Virus record (IMG/VR): IMGVR_UViG_3300037502_003333
Span: 1-20,199 of that record
From: a virus
DNA length: 20,199 nt
Reading direction: 5' to 3' (one strand)
The notes beneath the pieces were generated by a model that was not told where the DNA came from, searched no databases, and saw nothing but the letters and a program-made list of their open reading frames with translations. The first letter of the stretch is position 1; each line of letters opens with the position of its first letter. Below, piece by piece: positions 6,478-13,288 of this stretch. Both the position numbers and the translations under genes were made by a program.

Positions 6478-7861
6478 AATCGCGCCTCCTCCTGCACTTT
6501 CTCGATTCTTGCTTTCAACGCTTGCAACAAACGTTCTTGCGTATCAGTTTTTTCTTGTAAAGCAGCCATCACATCTTCATCCACTCCGCCTTCAACCGTC
6601 AAATGGTGAATGATAACTTTTTCAGTTTGCCCTTGACGATGAAGACGTTTGTTGGCTTGTGCATATAGTTCCTGGCTCCATGTCAGTCCGAACCAAATGA
6701 TGTGATTTCCGCCTTGTTGCAGGTTTAGTCCATATGCTGTACTGGCTGGATGGGCTAGTAATATATCAATCTGTCGGTTATTCCAATCTGTTTCATCTTG
6801 CGGCGTCTTCAATTCTCTAACCCTTAATTTTGTTTTCTCTAACGCTTTCAACAGTCGATCCTTGTCGTGCTGAAAGTTGTAAAAAACTAGTGCCGGTTTC
6901 CCGTTCAGCCCTTCAATCAATTCCATAAATGCTTCAATCTTGCAATCGTGGATGTTCACGATGTTTCGTTCTTCGTCGTAAACAGCACCGTTACATAGTT
7001 GCAGCAATTTGTTTGTCAACACTGCCGCCGATCCTGCGTCGATCGTTGCCCCATCCACCTGAAGAAGCATTTCCTTTTCAAGTTTCTCATACGCTTTTCT
7101 TGCTTTATTGTCTAGGGTAACCAGTATCGTGTTATACATGATGTCCGGCAACTCCAAATAATCTTCGGCTTTCATACTGACGCATATATCACCAATCAAA
7201 TTTTGAATCGCTTGATCTGCCCCAGGCTTTGGAGCATAGGTGAAAACGCGGTCTCGGTTTCGTTGATCCGGCTCGAAATACCGTTCGCGAAAACCGGTTA
7301 TTCGTTTCCCTAGACGTTGCCCACCATCCAACAAGTACACCTGCGCCCACAGATCCAACAATCCGTTTGGTGCTGGCGTACCAGTCAAACCGACTATTCG
7401 TTTGATGTGTGGCCGGACATTTTTCAGTGCCTTGAACCTCTTTGCCTGGTGATTTTTAAAACTGCTAAATTCATCGATCACCACCATATCAAACGGCCAT
7501 TCGTTCCGGTAATAGTCCACCAACCAAGGAACGTTTTCGCGGTTGATAACGTAAATGTCGGCTGGTGTGTTAAGCGCTCGGACCCGTTTGGTTTTTGACC
7601 CTAAACAGATCGAAAAACGTAACAGCTGTAAATGATCCCACTTTTTCGCCTCTCTCACCCAGGTGCTTTCTGCAACCTTTTTCGGTGCAATGACCAAAAC
7701 CTTGTTTATCGCGAATCGATTGTATTTTAAATCGTTGATGGCAGTTAAGGTGATGGCTGTCTTACCTAACCTAAGCCCATATCCAGAAACAGCCCAAGTG
7801 CCGGTGACGTAATTAACCGGTTGATGCAATACTTTTGGTAGCTGTGTGGAATGAACTTCAT
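6474..7861 (-). CDS. SNF2-family helicase, frameshifted at the P-loop
   Basis: This is an SNF2/DEAD-like ATPase common in phage replication modules. From ATG 7861 the reading gives the normal family start, MKFIPHSYQKYCIN, with the Q-like motif and GLFLDMGLG, then hits TAG at 7766-7768. The rest (KTAITLTAINDL, VVIDEFSSFK, GLTGTPAPNG, ANKRLHRQGQ) continues in another frame to 6474. The break is a tandem copy of TTAGG (7765-7774) inside the G-L-G-K-T codons; removing one copy restores a 460-residue protein. The long open frame can also be read from a TTG at 7889, overlapping the VRR-NUC stop. That gives 471 residues with an unrelated N-terminus but still GLRLGKT. So the gene is either inactive, altered, phase-variable, or carries a sequencing error. 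Confidence 0.85.
7765..7774 (-). repeat. TTAGG tandem duplication in helicase P-loop
   Basis: There are two back-to-back copies of TTAGG on the minus strand (7770-7774, then 7765-7769), where the family needs only one (GGC TTA GGT AAG ACA for G-L-G-K-T). The extra five bases shift the frame and bring in a TAG stop. Confidence 0.85.
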
Positions 7862-7885
7862 TCGGCATCACTCTCCCTTCTGTTC

Positions 7886-8167
7886 TCAATTCTTGGTGAC
7901 TTCCGTAATAAAATCGTCTACGCCTTCTTTGCTGTCAATCACTCTCACATCACAGCCGAAAGAAGCTATTACATTCATCTGTTTCACTTGAAGTGGTCTC
8001 GGTTTTTTCCCAGGTGCTTTCAACTCGATGAAGAAAATTTTGTTGCCCGGAAAAAGAACTAATCGGTCTGGAACTCCGTCATTTCCGGGTGATTCGAACT
8101 TATACGCTTTTCCCCCTGCTTTTCTTACCTGATCTCGTAAATAGATCTCGATCTCTTTTTCTCTCAA
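7886..8167 (-). CDS. VRR-NUC domain nuclease
   Basis: This 93-residue stand-alone VRR-NUC protein is a PD-(D/E)XK-type nuclease module. The core is clear: SPGNDGVPDRLVLFPG with D34, then KIFFIELKAPGKKPRPLQ with E48-x-K50 and Q60. It is typical of phage replication regions, directly before an SNF2 helicase, and the pair may process branched DNA together; that link is inferred. The start is TTG at 8167 with GGAGG about eight bases upstream, placed right after the stop of the previous gene (8171). The stop TGA overlaps the alternative TTG start in the helicase frame. Confidence 0.9.
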   Translation of the reverse strand: MREKEIEIYLRDQVRKAGGKAYKFESPGNDGVPDRLVLFPGNKIFFIELKAPGKKPRPLQVKQMNVIASFGCDVRVIDSKEGVDDFITEVTKN

Positions 8168-8170
8168 ACT

Positions 8171-8464
8171 TCAATCCTCCTCCGGGAAAGGAACTCCTTG
8201 CAGTCTTGCATGATAAAGCTCCATCACGTAATTAAGTTCGCCGCAAAGACGCGGTAAAGTTTTAATCACTTGTTTTCGATAAACGATCATTTGCGGGAAT
8301 TTCTTCCACACATAAACAGAGAATGGTTTACGTTTTTCTGCACATCCAGAGATTTCAATCTCGTACTCTCCTAAATCCCGATAGACACAATCCTCGCCAT
8401 CAATGATTTTTACTGTGTACTCGTTTCCAACTGCTTTTAACACTTCTCGGATGTTTCTGTTCAC
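8171..8464 (-). CDS. Unknown phage replication-module protein (97 aa)
   Basis: I recognise this only as a recurrent small phage protein without known function. It has 97 residues with VYRDLGEYEIEISG in the middle, a pattern seen beside VRR-NUC genes, and KPFSVYVWKKFPQMIVYRKQVIKTLPRL near the end. It has no membrane segment. The start is GTG at 8464 with a modest GCGAGG ribosome site 12 bases upstream. It is the first gene after the iteron gap and is followed three bases later by the nuclease, so the two are probably co-translated. Confidence 0.75.
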   Translation of the reverse strand: MNRNIREVLKAVGNEYTVKIIDGEDCVYRDLGEYEIEISGCAEKRKPFSVYVWKKFPQMIVYRKQVIKTLPRLCGELNYVMELYHARLQGVPFPEED

Positions 8465-8493
8465 GGTTCAAACCTCGCTTTGTCAAAAAGTTT

Positions 8494-8790
8494 GTAACGT
8501 TGTTACCTTTCTATCACGCGCGTATAGAGTATATTTCATTTAGGCGTATTAGGCTGTAAATACTCCTTCTAATTTCTCTAATCTCTCTATTTATTTATTT
8601 CTCTATATATTAAAGGTTACAAAGGTTACATATAATAATAATTAATAAATAAATATAGATATATCAGGGGTTTTTAGATGTAACCTTGAACGTAACCTTG
8701 TATGTAACTTTTAAAAAGAAGGTTACAATTTCCAAATTTTACAAGGTTACAAAGTTACAAGGTTACATGGAAGGTTTCGCCGAAAGTTAC
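8494..8790. repeat. Iteron array in AT-rich gap; candidate replication origin
   Basis: The 322-base gap between the primase/helicase gene and the next gene holds about twelve copies of GTTAC or its complement GTAAC, mostly as AAGGTTACAA. Starts of the 5-mer: 8494, 8502, 8617 and 8626 (offset 9), 8680, 8692 and 8704 (offset 12), 8722, 8746, 8754 and 8762 (offset 8), 8786. Orientation changes along the array: 8494 and 8680-8704 read GTAAC, the others GTTAC. Between 8630 and 8665 the DNA is almost pure A/T, a plausible unwinding element. Phage origins often lie beside the initiator gene. There is no convincing protein-coding frame in the gap. Confidence 0.65.
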
Positions 8791-11207
8791 ACCCGGATAC
8801 AGCCCCCTTTTACCACTCCGTATGGGCCGTAACGTAAAGCTCCCGGATGCTTTTTCCATCCTGGTATACGCTCTAAGATAGAATTGATACGAACAACTTC
8901 TGATCGTTTGAGGTATTTCAGGTCTCCGTTAAACAACTCGTACCATATTTCTTGTGCGCAAATACGATCACGCTTAATCCAATCATCTCCCGGCTCTGTA
9001 CGGCCAAACTCGCCGTTCCAAAACAGCCTTCTGCTTTCTTTTGATAGCTCGTACCAATTTGGCGGAACTAACCGGTCAACAAAATCACGTATTTCTCCTT
9101 CCCAAGCGTCGGAAGATCGGTGTTCTTCTTGCTGTCGTTTTGCTTCTTCTAACAATTCATCTTTTAGAATTAGAGATTCTCCACACTGCCAATAGACAAA
9201 AGCTTCTGCCCACAGCTGATCCACTTCGTTCGGTAAATCAGTGAAAACATCTTTAATCGGTGGTTGTTTCGCAGTGTCTACCGGCCAAAACCGGCGGTCC
9301 CCCGTTTCATCTTGTAAAAACCCATGAACGTTCGTTGTTCCAAAGAAGACACACCGTCTCGGGAATTTCTCTGTTTTTCGTGCGTAAGCCGGCCGATAGT
9401 TATCGACACGTCTGCTTAAAAAACTTTTCATAACTTCTCTGTCGGTTCGGTTGTATGCACTCATTTCTCCGATTTCAATCAGCCAATTCCCTTGTAAAAG
9501 CTCCGCCGCTTCTTTTCCGTCGAATGTTTTTAAATCGTCGGAAAACCAATCCTTTGCCATCGTGGAAATGAGCGTGGATTTCCCTTGTCCTTGATCTCCA
9601 ACAAGAACGACCATCGTATCGTATTTGATGCCTGGAGTCATCACACGGGCAACTGCTGCTACAAACGATTTACGTGTCACAGCTCGGACATATGGTGTAT
9701 CTAAAGCTCCGAGATAATCGATAAATAGACGATCAAGACGGTGAACACCGTCCCACTTAAGCGATTGAAGATACTCTTTCACTGGATCAAAACGATTCTT
9801 CGCCGCGCATTGGCTCAAAGCCGCATTCACCTTGTTTTCACTCCAAAAACCGAGAATGCGTTCAAGATAGACGAGCAGGCCGTGGTCGTCTCTATTTGTC
9901 CACTGAAAAACCCCTGTTTCGTTTTCCCTTGGCGACCATGGTAACGGTCCAACCCCAACAATAATGTTGGAGAACTCATCTAATTTAATCTTTCCTTTCA
10001 AATTCGGGTCGTTTTCCAAAACGGTTAAGATGTTTCTACTGTTTTTCACGGGTTTGCCTGTATTCGGACTAATCTCCAGTTTAGTAATCCAATTCAAATC
10101 TTCTTTCGTCGCTGGAGTATTGCTAGGCTCTCCAAAATCCTCAACGGCTTTTTCATACCGTTCTTGGTTAATGATGGCTGCTACCCCAGCATCATTCAAG
10201 GCAAAAGCACACATTTCTGTAAAAGACGGCAAACGGTTCACCGGCGTATCTGGTTTGGCTTCATCGTCAAGATCACCAAACTTGTGCAAACGAACCAGGT
10301 CAAATGCATTGACCAGTCTCCCGCTGCACGGATCCGTTGCGTGATGGGAGTATAGGAACAGCCCATCTTCATACACAACAGCACCGCCAACCGTAGAACC
10401 GGCCACGTAGGTATACCTGTTCGCGTCAGTATCAACTGGCTCATAAACGCCAGGTAAAAACTTCTCAATCGCTTGGTGAATGTTGTATTGGCGACAGAAA
10501 GCACCAACAACGCCAGGCTTTTCTAACGGATTCCCTTGCTTGGCAGCAAGTCTCACATGCTTGGATTCGTCTCCTGGCACCTGCGGCCACTCGTCGACAT
10601 TCCGCCAATCGTTATAAAGCGATAAAAGGCCGTCTGTATCCAAGAAAGGCTTGTCTGCATATTGGAACACGTATTGACTATCAGCACAGCATGACGGCCA
10701 ATACATGAGCCTATGAACTTGGAACGTTGTGGGATCCATATACGAGATACCGATGATGGAAGCTAGTTTTCTCGCTAACGGTTCATATTCATCAGCTGTT
10801 GCTGTTCGGTTCAAAGGAACAATCACCCGCAAACGGGGTTTTGCTTCCTCATGTTTGCGGGTGCTGTAGACGGCATAGGCGCATCCAAGCCCTTCAATGC
10901 GCCGCAATACATCAGCTGTACCACCGGCAGGGATATTGTCCATGTCTAACGTGAGGAGGTCCCTGCCGATGACATGGTTAGCTTTTCGGCGGTTGCCCTC
11001 AAGCTTTCCGCCAACAAACCCGCCGACATCTTTCAATTCATCTTGTTCACGTTTGGGTAATTTAAGGTATTCAGCAAGTGTCTCGGTCCCTCTGACAGCT
11101 GTTCTAAGCCTTTCCACCATCTCAGACCAGTACAACGTTTGCGCTGGCCAAAGAGTGGCCTTTCGGCTCCCAGCTGCAGATATGGTTATTTGTCTATCGT
11201 ATTGCAT
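8787..11207 (-). CDS. Primase / VirE-type superfamily 3-like helicase
   Basis: This is an approximately 806-residue replication protein. The N-terminal third looks like a primase domain: LLTLDMDN (D88, D90), YSTRKHEEAKPRLRVIVPL and the run around MDPTTFQVHRLMYWP. The C-terminal half is a VirE/DUF5906-like ATPase: P-loop LVGDQGQGKSTL (about 535-546), Walker B WLIEIGEMSA, then KSFLSRRVDNYRPAYAR and FFGTTN...ETGDRRFWPV, the usual arginine-finger region. It would unwind DNA and lay primers for the phage polymerase. I choose ATG 11207 because AGGTGAT sits seven bases upstream; a GTG at 11216 adds three residues but lacks a ribosome site. The iteron gap begins at its stop codon. Confidence 0.9.
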   Translation of the reverse strand: MQYDRQITISAAGSRKATLWPAQTLYWSEMVERLRTAVRGTETLAEYLKLPKREQDELKDVGGFVGGKLEGNRRKANHVIGRDLLTLDMDNIPAGGTADVLRRIEGLGCAYAVYSTRKHEEAKPRLRVIVPLNRTATADEYEPLARKLASIIGISYMDPTTFQVHRLMYWPSCCADSQYVFQYADKPFLDTDGLLSLYNDWRNVDEWPQVPGDESKHVRLAAKQGNPLEKPGVVGAFCRQYNIHQAIEKFLPGVYEPVDTDANRYTYVAGSTVGGAVVYEDGLFLYSHHATDPCSGRLVNAFDLVRLHKFGDLDDEAKPDTPVNRLPSFTEMCAFALNDAGVAAIINQERYEKAVEDFGEPSNTPATKEDLNWITKLEISPNTGKPVKNSRNILTVLENDPNLKGKIKLDEFSNIIVGVGPLPWSPRENETGVFQWTNRDDHGLLVYLERILGFWSENKVNAALSQCAAKNRFDPVKEYLQSLKWDGVHRLDRLFIDYLGALDTPYVRAVTRKSFVAAVARVMTPGIKYDTMVVLVGDQGQGKSTLISTMAKDWFSDDLKTFDGKEAAELLQGNWLIEIGEMSAYNRTDREVMKSFLSRRVDNYRPAYARKTEKFPRRCVFFGTTNVHGFLQDETGDRRFWPVDTAKQPPIKDVFTDLPNEVDQLWAEAFVYWQCGESLILKDELLEEAKRQQEEHRSSDAWEGEIRDFVDRLVPPNWYELSKESRRLFWNGEFGRTEPGDDWIKRDRICAQEIWYELFNGDLKYLKRSEVVRINSILERIPGWKKHPGALRYGPYGVVKGGCIRV

Positions 11208-11212
11208 GCAGA

Positions 11213-11437
11213 TCACCTAGTTTCGCCATTTTTAAGGCTCACGCCAAAACGAATTACACTGGGTGCAGTAATACCCATCAAGGGTTTCGAATTCTGTACC
11301 CGCTGTTTTCCAGCTCTCCACTTCCAATCCACAACACCAATCCTTTTCGGTCGATTGGAAAGATCGCATTTCCAGCCTGTACGAATACGCTCTAGCTCAT
11401 TTTGAGAAAGTTTATAGACTTTTACTTTCCCATGCAT
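11213..11437 (-). CDS. Doubtful 74-aa frame, probably the 5' part of a frameshifted gene
   Basis: ATG at 11437 follows GGAGGGAACGGA, and the first part, MHGKVKVYKLSQNELERIR, looks like a normal small phage protein. After about residue 21 the frame turns into a low-plausibility stretch, while the +2 frame over the same bases encodes a convincing zinc ribbon (11232-11369). The likeliest reading is one gene of about 65 residues with an indel near 11375-11385. Two overlapping genes, or a programmed frameshift, are alternatives. Function unknown. Confidence 0.45.
   Translation of the reverse strand: MHGKVKVYKLSQNELERIRTGWKCDLSNRPKRIGVVDWKWRAGKQRVQNSKPLMGITAPSVIRFGVSLKNGETR
11232..11369 (-). CDS. 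Zinc-ribbon frame (45 aa), out of frame with the 74-aa ORF
   Basis: Read from ATG 11369 this frame gives MRSFQSTEKDWCCGLEVESW, then a hydrophilic middle and YYCTQCNSFWREP before a stop at 11232. The Cys-Cys and CxxC pairs (C12/C13 and C35-x2-C38) and aromatic residues around them are typical of a zinc ribbon, far more protein-like than the overlapping frame. The ribosome site before ATG 11369 is weak (GGCTGGAA). That is why I suspect the true start is the ATG at 11437 in the other frame and that a frameshift joins the two. It lies between unknown early genes and the primase. Confidence 0.5.
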   Translation of the reverse strand: MRSFQSTEKDWCCGLEVESWKTAGTEFETLDGYYCTQCNSFWREP

Positions 11438-11778
11438 TCCGTTCCCTCCATCACTTCGGTCAATTTCTGATATACAAAACTTCTCGTTCCAGCTCCACCT
11501 TCATTCATCCGTTCGATGCATTCTTTTATTGCGTTCTCATATCGTTCAATCTTGTCTAACATGTGCCGGCGATTGAAAATAGCACCGGTATTCTCATATT
11601 TCATTTCGTAATATTCCGCTTTGGCTTGTGCTTGTTCAAACTGTTCCACTCGTTCGATTAACCATTTAATTTTTTCAATATCATCTAAAACAAGTTCGTA
11701 GTAATGGGTATTGGTAGCGCAATATTCCCAAAACGAAACGTTTTCTTTTATCTTCTGCAACAGCTCTTTATCGTTCAT
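11422..11778 (-). CDS. Unknown coiled-coil-rich protein (118 aa)
   Basis: This family is not recognised. The 118 residues are rich in Glu, Lys and Arg with heptad-like helices (LVLDDIEKIKWLIERVEQFEQAQAKAEYYEM; MLDKIERYENAIKECIERM) and no cysteine clusters or membrane spans. ATG 11778 overlaps the previous gene's stop by four bases, and its own stop overlaps the next gene's start, so it is part of a tightly packed operon. It resembles its upstream neighbour in having an ERVEQ/EQAEKAERY-type helix (here WLIERVEQFEQAQ, there WLIEQAEKAERYKK). The two may be distant paralogues. Confidence 0.75.
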   Translation of the reverse strand: MNDKELLQKIKENVSFWEYCATNTHYYELVLDDIEKIKWLIERVEQFEQAQAKAEYYEMKYENTGAIFNRRHMLDKIERYENAIKECIERMNEGGAGTRSFVYQKLTEVMEGTECMGK

Positions 11779-12032
11779 TCCTCTCCCTCCAATGCTTCTT
11801 TTGCGATAGCAACAGCATCATCTATGTCGAGTGGAAATATCGATATAACGATATTTTCCAAAGCCTTCTTATACCGTTCTGCTTTCTCCGCCTGCTCTAT
11901 GAGCCACTCGTAATCATAATCAGATAATGTGTAGATATAGCCTTCCCTACTTTTGTTATCACCCATTGCATAAGTACCTTTGTCTTTCCATACTCGACTT
12001 TTTATTTCTTCTAAACGCTCTATATCCGCCAT
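11775..12032 (-). CDS. Unknown small protein (85 aa)
   Basis: I do not recognise this. From ATG 12032 (MADIERLEEIKSRVW) it has 85 residues; a TTG six bases earlier is possible but AAGGGAAG is better placed for the ATG. It contains IYTLSDYDYEWLIEQAEKAERYKKALENI, a helical segment that recurs in many phage proteins, and ends with DIDDAVAIAKEALEGEE. It is acidic and probably cytoplasmic. It overlaps the following gene by four bases. Confidence 0.7.
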   Translation of the reverse strand: MADIERLEEIKSRVWKDKGTYAMGDNKSREGYIYTLSDYDYEWLIEQAEKAERYKKALENIVISIFPLDIDDAVAIAKEALEGEE

Positions 12033-12034
12033 TC

Positions 12035-12259
12035 TCAAACTTCCCTTCTCATCTTAACGAAATAAAATTCCCCTTCGGATACCCCCATAAAGTCACGCCG
12101 GTAACGGTGATACTTTCCATCCGGGTTTTTCCAAAGTTTCCGGTGTCGTTTGACTTTTGCTATTGGAGCGACATAATCAAACCCCCGTTTTTCCAGCTCG
12201 CGGCATTGTTTCACTAATTCTTGTTTGGACTTTGCGTACTTCGTAATGGTTTGTATCAT
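12035..12259 (-). CDS. Unknown basic protein (74 aa)
   Basis: This 74-residue protein is strongly basic (KVKRHRKLWKNPDGKYHRYRRDF). It starts with a helix, TITKYAKSKQELVKQCRELEKRGF, and ends with a short β-rich stretch, GEFYFVKMRREV. The composition would suit nucleic acid binding, but I see no named motif. ATG 12259 overlaps the previous stop (ATGA). Confidence 0.7.
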   Translation of the reverse strand: MIQTITKYAKSKQELVKQCRELEKRGFDYVAPIAKVKRHRKLWKNPDGKYHRYRRDFMGVSEGEFYFVKMRREV

Positions 12260-12684
12260 GTCGCGCTCACCTTCGCAATCGGCAAATACACAACGGGTAT
12301 ATGTTGAAAATGAAGATAATAGTTTGATAGATCGCGCAGCTCCAAACGACCCGATGTACGCTGCGCGGTCCAGTATTTAACGATCAAACAATTGTTTCCG
12401 ATGTTGATTTCATGCGGCAGTTTTTCGATTTTCTTTAGAAACTTGGTAAACAGTTTGTAATCAACAACAAGGGAAACATTTTCAAGCTGTACTGGCAGCA
12501 CTTTTGAAGGATTGTAAAGCCTTTCCAGTTTTTCTAAATCTCTTAGTTTTTCAATTTCTTGTTCGTTTAGGCACCCTTTTTCTTTTCTGATTTTGGAAAG
12601 GTCTTTGATTTTTTGTTTAACATCCGCTTGAAACAACTTCATTTCAGGCTTCAATTTTTCAAAATCGCCTTTTACGATTTTCAC
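12256..12684 (-). CDS. Unknown replication-region protein (about 142 aa)
   Basis: Family not recognised. The N-terminal half is a long charged helix region (KLKPEMKLFQADVKQKIKDL ... KLRDLEKLERLYNPSKV). The C-terminal half is β-rich (VSLVVDYKLFTKFLKKIEKL; NCLIVKYW; RLELRDLSNYYLHF). The start is probably GTG 12684, eight bases after AAAGGCGG; a GTG at 12693 overlaps that site and would add three residues. It lies seven bases or so after the sliding-clamp-like gene, so a clamp-associated function is a reasonable but untested guess. Confidence 0.7.
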   Translation of the reverse strand: MKIVKGDFEKLKPEMKLFQADVKQKIKDLSKIRKEKGCLNEQEIEKLRDLEKLERLYNPSKVLPVQLENVSLVVDYKLFTKFLKKIEKLPHEINIGNNCLIVKYWTAQRTSGRLELRDLSNYYLHFQHIPVVYLPIAKVSAT

Positions 12685-12699
12685 AGCAAACACCGCCTT

Positions 12700-13287
12700 T
12701 CAATAGATTCGTATAGGCATGATCAGGATTGTGATGTTGTCTGCTACCAAAAAGATCGGTCTTAAGCGTCCCGTAAATAAAAGCGAAAATTCTTTGCATT
12801 TCGCTGCCTTGAGCAGTTTCAATGCGTCCAGTAAAAACTGACCGTTTAAAACAAACCTCTCTTTAAATTTTGTAGGAAGTTTATAAAAAGCCCGATCAAA
12901 GCCGTTGAATTGGCATATCATTTCGTGTTCTTTAAAACGTATAATCGGTGTTTCTCCTAAAGCTGTTGGAGCGCAAGTGACAACATCAACCGCTTGTAAC
13001 ATTTCTTTGGTTTCAAAAGTGAAAGATTCACTGTTTTCCGGAATTTGCACCAACTGGTCTGTGTTCGGGTAAGGGTTATCAATCTTTTTCCCGGCGGGTG
13101 TGTAGATGGAGTTGGGATTTTTATCGTGATCGATTCCGAAAACTTTATATAGCCGCCGGGAATCAGTCACAACAAGTGAGCCATCCTGGTGATGGAATAC
13201 CCCTTTTAGAACAGGTCTGTTTTCGGAAGCTGTTTTCGTTACCTTGTCTGCATGTTTCATGAACGTTTCGTATGTCAACATTTGCAC
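12700..13287 (-). CDS. DNA polymerase III β (sliding clamp)-like protein, two-domain
   Basis: This 195-residue protein carries clear β-clamp signatures. RPVLKGV (24-30) with VVTDSRRLYKVFG (39-51) matches the domain 2 motif RPVLxGV...ATDSHRLA. FLLDALKLL (151-159) and FTGRLRPIFLVADNITILIMPIRI (final residues) match the domain 3 end, LRPFxI...YLIMPVRL. Bacterial β has three such domains in about 370 residues; this protein has room for two, missing domain 1. It would encircle DNA and hold the phage polymerase, encoded one base upstream. The start is GTG 13287 with AAAAGGA upstream; ATG 13281 is an alternative. Confidence 0.8.
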   Translation of the reverse strand: MQMLTYETFMKHADKVTKTASENRPVLKGVFHHQDGSLVVTDSRRLYKVFGIDHDKNPNSIYTPAGKKIDNPYPNTDQLVQIPENSESFTFETKEMLQAVDVVTCAPTALGETPIIRFKEHEMICQFNGFDRAFYKLPTKFKERFVLNGQFLLDALKLLKAAKCKEFSLLFTGRLRPIFLVADNITILIMPIRIY

Positions 13288-13288
13288 A

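Noticed and set aside
8465-8786. A σA promoter for the 97-aa/VRR-NUC/helicase genes within the iteron gap
   Set aside because: TTGACA (8481-8486) and several TATA-like hexamers occur on the minus strand, but none pair with correct 16-18 base spacing.
10238-10510. 90-aa minus-strand frame inside the primase gene
   Set aside because: It is fully inside the primase/helicase coding sequence in another phase, with no ribosome site or protein-like pattern.
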